A DNA stretch of 64,000 nt from Variovorax sp. PBL-H6 (GTDB lineage Bacteria; Pseudomonadota; Gammaproteobacteria; Burkholderiales; Burkholderiaceae_C), in assembly GCF_901827155.1 (NCBI RefSeq), contig NZ_LR594659.1:2542001-2606000 (forward strand). The letters are read 5' to 3'. The translations under genes and the position numbers were made by a program. Of the stretch, positions 51,103 to 58,792 are shown in pieces. Under the pieces are notes generated by a model that made no database searches, had not been told where the DNA came from, and saw only the letters and a program-made list of their open reading frames with translations. Numbering within the stretch: the first letter of the stretch is position 1; the number at the start of each line of letters is the position of its first letter.

Positions 51103-52041
51103 ATGTGGCAACCTGCTGACCGCTACCCGGACCCCGCCATCGAGATCCTCGATCCGCGCTTCGCGAAGTACCGCTTGATGAGCGCCGCGGTGGAGCGCCT
51201 GGCCACTGGTTTTCGTTGGGCCGAGGGCCCGGTGTGGTTCGGCGACGGCCGCTACCTGCTGTGGAGCGACATTCCAAACAACCGCGTGCTGCGCTGGGAC
51301 GAGGAAACCGGTGCCGTCAGCCACTTCCGAAAGCCTTCGAACTTCGCCAACGGCCACACGCGCGACCGGCAAGGCCGCCTGCTCAGCTGCGAGCACGGCA
51401 CGCGGCGCGTGACGCGCACCGAGTACGACGGCAGCATCACGGTGATCCTGGACCGCTTCGAGGGCAAGCGCCTCAACTCGCCGAACGACATCGTCGTCAA
51501 GTCCGACGGATCGATCTGGTTCACCGATCCGCCCTTCGGCATCCTCGGCCATTACGAAGGCCACGCGGCCGAGCCCGAGCTGCCGACCCACGTCTACCGT
51601 GTCGATGGGCAGACCGGCGAGGCCCAGGTGGTCTGCGATGACATCGAGCGTCCCAACGGCCTATGCTTCTCGCCCGACGAGAGCCTGCTCTACGTGGTCG
51701 AGTCGGGCAGCACGCCGCGCCGTATCCGCGTGTTCGACCTGAGCGAGGACGGGCAGGGCCTGAAGAACGGCCGCGTGTTCGTCGAGGCCGATCCGCAAGC
51801 TGCGCCCGACGGTTTCCGCTGCGACATCGACGGCAACCTTTGGGCCGGCTGGGGCACCGGCGACGGCCGCGATGGGGTGATGGTGTTCGCGCCCGACGCC
51901 ACGCCCATCGGCCGCATCGCGCTGCCGGAGCGATGCGCCAATGTCTGCTTCGGCGGACCGGCGCGCAACCGGCTCTTCATGGCGGCGAGCCAGTCGCTCT
52001 ACGCGCTCTACGTCAACACGCAGGGCGCGCGCGGCGGCTGA
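51103..52041 (+). CDS. SMP-30/gluconolactonase/LRE-family protein
   Basis: The 312-residue protein is a six-bladed beta-propeller lactonase. It has FRWAEGPVWFGDGRYLLWSDIPNNRVLRW at the N-terminus, where Glu binds the metal. NSPNDIVVKSDGSIWFTDPPFG (about residues 126-147) has the metal-site Asn and Asp, and RPNGLCFSPDESLLYVVES follows. It hydrolyses sugar or other lactones. It sits in the same direction as the Liv operon, so a lactone or sugar-acid link with the imported compound is possible. No signal peptide is evident. Confidence 0.9.
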   Translation: MWQPADRYPDPAIEILDPRFAKYRLMSAAVERLATGFRWAEGPVWFGDGRYLLWSDIPNNRVLRWDEETGAVSHFRKPSNFANGHTRDRQGRLLSCEHGTRRVTRTEYDGSITVILDRFEGKRLNSPNDIVVKSDGSIWFTDPPFGILGHYEGHAAEPELPTHVYRVDGQTGEAQVVCDDIERPNGLCFSPDESLLYVVESGSTPRRIRVFDLSEDGQGLKNGRVFVEADPQAAPDGFRCDIDGNLWAGWGTGDGRDGVMVFAPDATPIGRIALPERCANVCFGGPARNRLFMAASQSLYALYVNTQGARGG

Positions 52042-52302
52042 ACAAGCAGCGCGGGTTCGTTCACGCCAGATGCACAGCGCTGGGTCGATCACGTCGTCGG
52101 CATTGAGCCCATCCCGATGTTCGTACTCCCATTTCACCAGCTCACGAACCGAGTGCAACGGTGTGAGGCCGTCACTGCGCCTCACGCGTTATAGAGCAAC
52201 TCGGTCAGGGAGAATCACAAAGGCAATTAGCCAGCACCCGGCGAAGGTCAGGCCAAAAAAAACCGGCTCAGGAGAGCCGGTTTTCAGAAGAAGTTACTGG
52301 CC
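52042..52302. other. Non-coding gap between convergent genes
   Basis: The 261 bp hold no supported gene. Apart from the terminator hairpin at the right end I see nothing recognisable. Confidence 0.6.
52252..52285 (-). terminator. Strong intrinsic terminator of the RRM gene
   Basis: AACCGGCT (52261-52268) pairs with AGCCGGTT (52275-52282), and one more C-G pair leaves an AGGA loop. On the - strand the hairpin is followed by nine T (A-run 52254-52262 on +), an excellent terminator for the RRM gene that ends at 52303. Four T on the + side may also help stop transcripts from the left. Confidence 0.9.
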
Positions 52303-52653
52303 TCAGTAACGACCACCGCCGTAGCCACCATTTCCATAGCCGATGTCTGAGCGTTTGGCCGCGCTGTAACCCGTCGCGCTGTAGCCACGCGAGCCGCCAC
52401 CCTCTTCGCGGGGGCGGGCCAGGTTCACCACGATCGAGCGGCCATCGACGGACATGCCGTTCAGACCGGTGATGGCGGCTTGGGCGACTTCGGCAGAAGC
52501 CATTTCCACAAAGCCGAAGCCCTTGGAGCGCCCGGTTTCACGGTCCATCATGACCTTGGCCGAAGAGACGCCGCCGAACTCGGCAAAGTTGCTTTCCAGG
52601 CTGGAATCGGTCACGGAATAGGGCAAGTTGCCCACGTAGATTTTGGTGCTCAT
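52303..52653 (-). CDS. Glycine-rich RRM RNA-binding protein (cold-inducible type)
   Basis: The 116-residue protein has one RRM: RNP2 KIYVGNL (residues 4-10) and RNP1 GRSKGFGFVEM (41-51). A Gly/Tyr/Ser-rich tail runs from about 84 to the end (YGNGGYGGGRY). This is the architecture of cyanobacterial and betaproteobacterial Rbp/cold-inducible RNA-binding proteins, which act as RNA chaperones. ATG 52653 is chosen because RNP2 follows at the normal distance; the upstream extension of the frame is not RRM-like. A strong terminator follows and a candidate promoter lies about 250 bp upstream. Confidence 0.93.
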   Translation of the reverse strand: MSTKIYVGNLPYSVTDSSLESNFAEFGGVSSAKVMMDRETGRSKGFGFVEMASAEVAQAAITGLNGMSVDGRSIVVNLARPREEGGGSRGYSATGYSAAKRSDIGYGNGGYGGGRY

Positions 52654-53114
52654 GGAAAGAGCCTTTCTGGATGAAGGTGCGCAACGGAAGTAGCGCCGTT
52701 TGAACATAGGTGCGCGGATCGGGAGTCCGCAGCAACTGGCAAGGGTGGATGGGATCTGCCGCAGCAAATCATCAGCACGTAGGGGATGCGACATGCACGT
52801 TTGCAGCCAGCCCTGAGTCACTGCAAAGAGCCCGGCGTCTTCGCACGCGGCAAAGGCCTTGTCGAAACGAATACTCGGCAGTAACTGCCGTTCAACCCCA
52901 ATTAGTATTATATCCTGTCCCTCTATTTGATAGATTCATTAAATATTCTATTTGGTCGTAAAGGGAGTGCCACTTCGGCAGCTTCACCGCCTACTCGAAA
53001 GACCGCTTCGTTTCGAGAGCCCTTGAGGCGCGTTCGTGACATGCGTTCCAGAAAGGATTCGAAAAATACCGTCCGCGCGCTCGCAGAAGAACCTGTGGAT
53101 CATGGTGCTCTCGT
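52654..53114. other. 461-bp intergenic region with AT-rich island; probable leader and promoter of the RRM gene
   Basis: The region separates the RRM gene from the MFS gene, both on the - strand. An AT-rich island lies at about 52890-52965, strikingly different from the surrounding GC-rich DNA. It holds a - strand TATAAT (+ strand 52907-52912), though without a clear -35 box, which would give the RRM mRNA a leader of about 245 nt. A perfect palindrome CGGCAGT-A-ACTGCCG (52876-52890) lies just downstream of that -10. Nothing coding is supported in 52970-53114. Confidence 0.5.
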
Positions 53115-54284
53115 CTATGTCGTCGTGACGGGTTGGGACGGCGTTCGGGCGCAGGCCAGTGCGGCCAGTGCCAGCAGCAGGGCCGGAATGCCATAGAGCC
53201 ATGCCGGGCTGACCAGCGGCAGCAGCAGGCCGGCCAACAGCGGACCGGTGCCGGCGCCAATGTCGCGCCACACGGCGCGCGCGGCCAGCGCCTGGACCCT
53301 GGCCGGGCCGGGCGTGCGTTGCATTACGATGGGCGCCAGCAGGGGCAGTTGCAGCGCGCGCAGCACTACGACCGCGGCGGCGCAGGACCACAGCCAACCC
53401 GCGCCGAAGCCGACCAGCGCCAGTGCGGTCAGCAGCGACAGCGACACCAGCAGGCGCACGGGCCCGTAGCGCTCGGCCATGCGGCCGCCGGCCGGGCCGA
53501 GGAGGATCTCAGCCAGGTAGCGCAGGGCCATGAGCAGCCCGGCGACCACCACGGCGCCGCCCGGCAGCAAGTCGCGGCCGAGGTACGATAGGCCAACGAT
53601 GAAGAGGCCATCGAGCGTCAGGCCTTCCATGAAGCACCAGGCATCGAGGCTGTTGGGCCTTCGAAACCGGCTTCCGGATTTCGATACCGGATGCGGCAGC
53701 GCCGGCAGTCGGCGTGCGGCCGCGAGGCCCAGCAGCGCCACCGCTGCAAGTACCCCGAAGATCGGCCGCGGCCCGGCCCACTGCGCGAGCAGGGCGCCCA
53801 GCGGCAGCGCGAGCACCGGCCCGATGGCGATGAAGGCGCGTGAACGGCCGCTGCGCCGCGAGGCGCCGATCGGGTCCGCTGTGGCCAGCGCCTGGGTCGA
53901 CAGGTTGAGTGCGGCGAAGCACAGGCCCCATAAGAGTCGCAGCGGCAGCAGGGCCCAGAAGCCCGAGAGCGTGGCGTAGCCCACTGCGCACATGGCGGCA
54001 ATGGCCACGGCAAGCAGGCAAGTTGCACGGTCGCCGCGGCGGGCGTAGAAGCGCGCCACCTGTCCATAGCCGGCAATGCGTACCAGCCGGTTGGCCGCCA
54101 GCAGCATCCCGACCTCGGCCAGCGTGACGCCGAACTGCTCCGCATACATCGGCAGCAGCAGATAGAGCACGGTGTCCGCCGGCAGGGCCAGGGCCAGCGC
54201 GACGGCGGCCTGGCGGGAATCGCGGTCGGCGACAGCGGTCGAGAGGGCTGCAGCAGAGGCTGAGGAAGTGAAGGAAGGCGGCAT
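53115..54284 (-). CDS. MFS transporter, 12 helices
   Basis: The 389-residue protein has the MFS pattern of two six-helix halves. It shows MYAEQFGVTLAEVGMLLAANRLVRIAGYG near helix 1-2 and RAFIAIGPVLALPLGALLAQWAGPRPIFG near helix 5-6. It is a member of the sugar/drug type; the substrate is unknown. ATG 54284 is chosen over 54362 because the latter adds a non-membrane Cys/Arg-rich stretch that crosses the divergent promoter. It is divergent from a LysR gene, which probably controls it. Confidence 0.88.
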   Translation of the reverse strand: MPPSFTSSASAAALSTAVADRDSRQAAVALALALPADTVLYLLLPMYAEQFGVTLAEVGMLLAANRLVRIAGYGQVARFYARRGDRATCLLAVAIAAMCAVGYATLSGFWALLPLRLLWGLCFAALNLSTQALATADPIGASRRSGRSRAFIAIGPVLALPLGALLAQWAGPRPIFGVLAAVALLGLAAARRLPALPHPVSKSGSRFRRPNSLDAWCFMEGLTLDGLFIVGLSYLGRDLLPGGAVVVAGLLMALRYLAEILLGPAGGRMAERYGPVRLLVSLSLLTALALVGFGAGWLWSCAAAVVVLRALQLPLLAPIVMQRTPGPARVQALAARAVWRDIGAGTGPLLAGLLLPLVSPAWLYGIPALLLALAALACARTPSQPVTTT

Positions 54285-54298
54285 CGGGGAGCCCGATG
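54282..54298 (-). promoter_or_regulatory. Hairpin over the MFS start codon
   Basis: CATCGGG (54282-54288) and CCCGATG (54292-54298) form a perfect 7-bp inverted repeat with a 3-nt centre. The MFS ATG is the left arm. In the mRNA it could hide the start codon; as DNA it could be a regulator site in the 80-bp MFS/LysR divergent region. Confidence 0.5.
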
Positions 54299-54364
54299 GT
54301 GCGCCCCGGCCCTGCCTTCGACAAACGACATTCCTGCGGCAGCATGCGTGAGAAAATTGCACAC

Positions 54365-55294
54365 ATGCCTTCCAGCGAGCCGCCCCTGAACGCCGTCCGC
54401 GTCTTCGTGGCGGCAGCGCGGCAACTGAGCTTCACGCGCGCGGCGGCGGAATTGCACGTGACGCACAGCGCGGTGAGCCGCCAGATCCGGTCGCTCGAAG
54501 GCTTTCTGGGCGTGGCATTGTTCGAGCGGCGCATTCGCCAGGTCGCGCTGACGGCCGAGGGCCAGCAGTTCTATGCCGAGGTCGAGCCGGCGTTGGAGCA
54601 GATCGGTGCCGCAGCACGAGCGCTGTCGCGGCCAGTCGCGGGCCGTGCGGCCGTGCGCATCAACGTGCGGCCCTCCTTCGCGCTGCGCTGGCTGATCCCG
54701 CGCCTGCCCGACTTCGTCGAACGCTATCCGGACATCGAGCCGCAGGTGGTCACCAGTACGCAATGGCCGTCGCTGGAAGCCGAGGGGTTCGACGTGGCGG
54801 TGCGGCGCGGGCTGGAGGGCTGGGCGCAGGCGATGCAGGTGCATCCTTTCCTGGACGACGAGGTGCTGGTAGTCGGCGCGCCGTCGCTCTTCGCCGCGCA
54901 GCCGCTTGTCGACCTGTGCGCGCTCGCGTCCCATGTGCTGCTTTCGGCGAAGACGCGCAAGGCCGACTGGGACGACTGGCGCAAGTGCTTCGGCGCGCCG
55001 CGTGGACGGCAGGCAGGGCGACTGCAGTTCGATCACCTGCACTTCGTGATGCAGGCAGCGGTCGACGGGCTGGGCCTCGCGCTGGCGCCGACATCGCTGC
55101 TGGCACACGACCTGGCGTCGGGTCGGCTGCAGGCCGCCCTTCCGGACCTGCGCATGCCGCTCACGCGCTACTACTACGGACTCGCGCCCGGTGCTACGCC
55201 CGAGGCGCGCTGCGTGGCCGACTGGTTCGAGGAGATGCGGCGGGCGCAGGTACTGCAGACCCAGCGCACGGCGTCACGGGGTCGCAGCCGTTAG
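54365..55294 (+). CDS. LysR-family regulator, GcvA-like
   Basis: The 309-residue protein opens PLNAVRVFVAAARQLSFTRAAAELHVTHSAVSRQIRSLE, the GcvA/AmpR-like LysR HTH. The effector domain follows from about residue 95. ATG 54365 gives the family start; in-frame ATGs at 54344 and 54296 would extend into the intergenic region. It is divergent from the MFS gene at 80 bp. Its stop overlaps the convergent GntR gene by 4 bp. Confidence 0.9.
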   Translation: MPSSEPPLNAVRVFVAAARQLSFTRAAAELHVTHSAVSRQIRSLEGFLGVALFERRIRQVALTAEGQQFYAEVEPALEQIGAAARALSRPVAGRAAVRINVRPSFALRWLIPRLPDFVERYPDIEPQVVTSTQWPSLEAEGFDVAVRRGLEGWAQAMQVHPFLDDEVLVVGAPSLFAAQPLVDLCALASHVLLSAKTRKADWDDWRKCFGAPRGRQAGRLQFDHLHFVMQAAVDGLGLALAPTSLLAHDLASGRLQAALPDLRMPLTRYYYGLAPGATPEARCVADWFEEMRRAQVLQTQRTASRGRSR

Positions 55295-55977
55295 CTTGCT
55301 TTGTCGGACGTTGTCGTCCGCCGGGTAAATTCGACCAGTGCCGCCTGGTGATTTTCCAGCGCCAGATGGCGGTGAATGGCTTCGGCCAGATCGCCGTCCT
55401 TGGCCACGATCGCCTTGATCAGCTTTCGCCAGACCGCGATCGATTGCTGGCGGCGGCGTGTCGTGGTGAGGCCAAGCCGCACGTAGCGGCCGATGCGCTG
55501 CGAGAAGTCGTCGATGTACGCCGTGAGCGCGATGCTCCGAGAGACCTGCATCAGGTAGGAAACCAGGTCACCGCTCAGGCGCACGTAGTCGTCGAGATCA
55601 TCGCGATGGGCCTCGAGTGCCTTCAGACGTGCCTGGAGCGCGACCACTTCGTCATCGGACCGGTTCATCGCCGCGCGCCGGCTGCCGAGCCCGAGCAGCA
55701 CGGCACGGATCTCGAAGAAGTCATCCAGTTCCTTCGCCGACAGCCGCGTCACCTGCGCGCCCCGCTGCGGCTGGATGGTGACGAGCCCCCGGCTCTCCAG
55801 GATGCGCAGCGCCTCGCGGATCGTGGCGCGGCTCACGCCGAAGGATTGCGCGAGTTCTGTCTCCTTCAGGCGCTCGCCGGGCTCGAACGATTCCTCGACG
55901 ATGCTCGACCCGATCCGGTCCGCTACCTGCAGCGGCAGCGTATGGGTGAGTTGAAGCGAGGAGAGTCGTGGGTCCAT
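55291..55977 (-). CDS. GntR-family regulator, FadR subfamily with FCD domain
   Basis: The 228-residue protein has a GntR winged HTH (residues ~12-80; RLKETELAQSFGVSRATIREALRILESRGLV). A C-terminal all-helical FCD domain follows, with Asp/His metal or effector ligands (residues ~85-215). FCD regulators usually repress genes for organic-acid catabolism and are released by the substrate. It is divergent from the Bug-ThDP-GMC-CMD operon, whose promoter carries a perfect 12-bp palindrome, so that operon is the probable target. Confidence 0.92.
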   Translation of the reverse strand: MDPRLSSLQLTHTLPLQVADRIGSSIVEESFEPGERLKETELAQSFGVSRATIREALRILESRGLVTIQPQRGAQVTRLSAKELDDFFEIRAVLLGLGSRRAAMNRSDDEVVALQARLKALEAHRDDLDDYVRLSGDLVSYLMQVSRSIALTAYIDDFSQRIGRYVRLGLTTTRRRQQSIAVWRKLIKAIVAKDGDLAEAIHRHLALENHQAALVEFTRRTTTSDKAS

Positions 55978-56027
55978 GGCGGCTCGATTCTAGGCAGCGT
56001 CTCCGGGTGCGCGGGCCCGGCGCACGG

Positions 56028-56072
56028 TTGACCAACTCGAATTGCAGTGCTTACAATCCAAATGTCGACATT
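56028..56072 (+). promoter_or_regulatory. Promoter of catabolic operon B with palindromic operator
   Basis: TTGACC (56028-56033) and TACAAT (56052-56057) with 18 bp between form a good sigma-70 promoter. AATGTCGACATT (56061-56072) is a perfect 12-bp palindrome over the predicted +1 region. It lies between the GntR gene and the operon it faces. The TGTCGACA core resembles operators of several FCD-type GntR regulators; I infer that the adjacent GntR protein binds here. Confidence 0.72.
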
Positions 56073-56092
56073 CATACATTAGGAGACTGCTG

Positions 56093-57091
56093 ATGCAAGA
56101 CGAGATCAAGCGCAGAGTGTTCATCGCGGCGGTAGCGGCCGCCGGTCTCGGCGCTTCGTTGCCGGGGGCGGCGCAGTCGGCAACGCCGCCGCCGTGGATG
56201 CCCGCCAAGCCAGTGCGCATCATCGTGCCCTTCACGGCCGGGGCGCTCACCGACATCATCGCGCGCATCTACGCCGACAAGCTTGCGCAGCCCTTGGGGC
56301 AGTCGGTGGTTGTGGAAAACCGGCCGGGCGCCGGTGGCGTTTCCGCCTCCCAGATGCTGCTGAGCCAACCGGCCGACGGCCACACCATGCTCTTCGTGTC
56401 GTCGGCCCATGCGGCGAATCCGGCGCTCAAGCTCAAGCTCCCGTACGACACAGAGAAAGACTTCTCGGGTCTCGCGCTACTGGCGTCTTCGCCCAGCCTC
56501 GTTGTGGTCCGGGAGGATCATCCCGCGAAGACGCTCGCCGAGTTCGTGGCGGCGGCCAGGAAGAAGCCGAAGGAGATGACCTACGGGTCCGCCGGAGTCG
56601 GCGCCGCGACCCACCTGACCGGCGCCTACTTCGCGGCGGAGGAGGGCATCGAGTTGCTGCACATCCCGTACAAGGGCGTGCAGGAGGCGGTTAACGAAGT
56701 CATCGCCGGCCGGCTCGACACCGCCTTTCCGCCGATCGCGCTGGCGCAGGCCTTCATCAAGTCGGGGCGCCTGCGCGCGCTGGCGGTCACGAGCCCGCAG
56801 CGCTCGCCGTCCATGCCCGAGGTCCCGACGGTGGCCGAGCTCGGCGTGCCAGGTTTCGACTCGAGCATCTGGTATGCGCTGGTCATGTCAGCGAAGACGC
56901 CCAAGCCGATCATGGAATCGCTCGCCGCGCAGTTCGTCAAGGTCACGGAAATGCCAGAGGTCGCCGAGAAGCTCAAGTCGCAGGGACTGATCGCTTCCAG
57001 GCTCACGCTCGGCGACTTCGACCGAATGATTTCGGCCGACATCAAGAAGACCGCGAAGCTGGTGCAGGCCAGCGGCATTCAACCCGAATAG
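56093..57091 (+). CDS. Bug/TctC-family extracytoplasmic solute receptor (4 of 4)
   Basis: The 332-residue receptor starts at ATG 56093 with AGGAG (56081-56085) upstream. Its signal is Tat-like (KRRVFIAAVAAAGLGASLPGAAQS in essence; RRVF at residues 7-10). KPVRIIVPFTAGALTDIIAR and VENRPGAGGVSASQ are the Bug signatures. It opens catabolic operon B; the ThDP gene starts 9 bp after it. The ligand is presumably the inducing substrate. Confidence 0.92.
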   Translation: MQDEIKRRVFIAAVAAAGLGASLPGAAQSATPPPWMPAKPVRIIVPFTAGALTDIIARIYADKLAQPLGQSVVVENRPGAGGVSASQMLLSQPADGHTMLFVSSAHAANPALKLKLPYDTEKDFSGLALLASSPSLVVVREDHPAKTLAEFVAAARKKPKEMTYGSAGVGAATHLTGAYFAAEEGIELLHIPYKGVQEAVNEVIAGRLDTAFPPIALAQAFIKSGRLRALAVTSPQRSPSMPEVPTVAELGVPGFDSSIWYALVMSAKTPKPIMESLAAQFVKVTEMPEVAEKLKSQGLIASRLTLGDFDRMISADIKKTAKLVQASGIQPE

Positions 57092-57100
57092 GAGACCAGC

Positions 57101-58792
57101 ATGCAAAGAATGACGGGTGGCCAGGCCATTGTCGAATCGCTCGAGGCCGAGAAGACCGGACACGTCTTCGGCCTCATCGGATCTGCCGGCATGGAGATCT
57201 TCGACGCGCTCTACGATTCGGGCTCGATCGACTTCATCGGGGTGCGCGACGAACGCACCGGCGTGCACATGGCCGATGGCTACGCTCGCGCCAAGGGCAC
57301 GGCGGGCGTCTTCCTGGCCGGCCAGAACGGACCTGGCGCGACCAACCTCGTCACGGGCCTGGCTCAGGCGAACGCGGCGTACTCGCCGGTGGTCGCACTG
57401 GCAGGCTCGCTGTCGTCCGCGCACGTGTACCGCGACGCGTTCCAGGAGGTCGACCAGCAGGCACTGTTCCGGCCGGTGACCAAGAAGACATGGACGCTGA
57501 CCCAGACCGCACGCATTCCCGAGATGATGGGCGAGGCGTTCCGCACGGCACTGTCGCCGCGGCGAGGGCCGGTACTGCTGAACTTGCCGCGCGACCTGCT
57601 GGCAGACAGTGCGGAGTTCGACCTGACCGCGCGCGCCGGCAGCCTGCATTTCGACGGTACCTTCACCGCGAGCCGTGAAGCGATCGAGCAGGCGGCCGTG
57701 CTCTTGCGCGGCGCGAAGAATCCGCTGATCCTTGCCGGAGGCGGCGTCAAGAACGGCCGCCACCACGCCGCCGTGCTCGCGCTGGCCGAGATGCTCAATT
57801 CGCCGGTGGTCACGTCCCCCGGGCACGGCGACGCGATTCCCTGCACGCACCCGCTCTACGCGGGCCAGATGGGTCCGCGCGGCAATGCGGTTGCTTCGGA
57901 CCTGGCGCGTACGGCCGACGTCATCCTTGCGCTCGGCACGCGCCTCGGCTTCAACACCACGTTCTATTCGTTCGACAACCTGAACCGCAACGCGCGGATC
58001 ATCCAGGTGGAGAACGAGCCGACGGCCATCGGGCGTTTCTTTCCGGTCGCGCTCGGCATCTTCGGAGACGCGGGCGTGGTCGCGCGCGACCTCGGGTCGG
58101 CGCTGCAAGGCCATGACGGCAGCGCGGCGCGCGACTGGGCCACAACCTTCATGGATCGACGCAAGGCCTTCCTTGTCCAGCAGGATGCCGACGCAGGGCA
58201 GGGCGCAGACCCGCTCCAGCCTGCCTTCCTTTTCAAGACGCTGCGCGACGTGCTGCCGGACGACTGCATCTACACGATGGATGCGGGCACTTTGTGCCTG
58301 CAGGCGACGGACAAGCTGCGCTACGCGCAGCCGCCAGCACTCTTCACGCCCCTGGACTTCGGCTTGGTGGGTTTCTCGTACGCGTGCGGCCTGGGGGTCA
58401 AGCTCGCGACGCCCGATCGAACCGTGGTCAGCCTGATGGGTGACGGCGGCTTCGGCATGACCACGTCGGAAATCGGCACCGCGGTCGCCCATGGGATCAA
58501 CACGGTCTGCATCGTGATGAACAACGGCTGCTGGGGTGCGGAAAAAGCCTACCAGCGCGATTTCTTCGGGGAGCGCTACATCGGCGCCGACGTGCCGAAC
58601 CCGCCTTACGACCAGCTCGCCGAGCTATGGGGGGCCAAGGGTTTCCGGGTGGACCGCGCCGCGGATCTGGGCAGCACGGTCGCAGCTGCCGTTGCCTGCG
58701 GCAAGCCGGCGGTGGTGGACGTGAAGGTCGATCCCAATGCGCTCTACAGCTTCCGCCGCGATTCGTTCAAACACCGGGACAAGTCCGCATGA
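57101..58792 (+). CDS. ThDP enzyme, acetolactate synthase superfamily, Xsc-like features
   Basis: The 563-residue enzyme has the PYR domain with Glu51 (VRDERTGVHMADGYARAKG) and the PP domain motif MGDGGFGMTTSEIGTA...N (residues ~444-472). The segment AFQEVDQQALFRPVTKKTW resembles sulfoacetaldehyde acetyltransferase (Xsc) and oxalyl-CoA decarboxylase relatives more than classical acetolactate synthase. It may decarboxylate a 2-oxo acid or transfer an acyl group to phosphate or CoA. ATGA overlap links it to the GMC oxidoreductase. Confidence 0.82.
   Translation: MQRMTGGQAIVESLEAEKTGHVFGLIGSAGMEIFDALYDSGSIDFIGVRDERTGVHMADGYARAKGTAGVFLAGQNGPGATNLVTGLAQANAAYSPVVALAGSLSSAHVYRDAFQEVDQQALFRPVTKKTWTLTQTARIPEMMGEAFRTALSPRRGPVLLNLPRDLLADSAEFDLTARAGSLHFDGTFTASREAIEQAAVLLRGAKNPLILAGGGVKNGRHHAAVLALAEMLNSPVVTSPGHGDAIPCTHPLYAGQMGPRGNAVASDLARTADVILALGTRLGFNTTFYSFDNLNRNARIIQVENEPTAIGRFFPVALGIFGDAGVVARDLGSALQGHDGSAARDWATTFMDRRKAFLVQQDADAGQGADPLQPAFLFKTLRDVLPDDCIYTMDAGTLCLQATDKLRYAQPPALFTPLDFGLVGFSYACGLGVKLATPDRTVVSLMGDGGFGMTTSEIGTAVAHGINTVCIVMNNGCWGAEKAYQRDFFGERYIGADVPNPPYDQLAELWGAKGFRVDRAADLGSTVAAAVACGKPAVVDVKVDPNALYSFRRDSFKHRDKSA

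Noticed and set aside
52927..53196. 89-codon + strand frame starting in the AT-rich island
   Set aside because: No ribosome site, no family pattern, and it runs into the MFS gene on the opposite strand.
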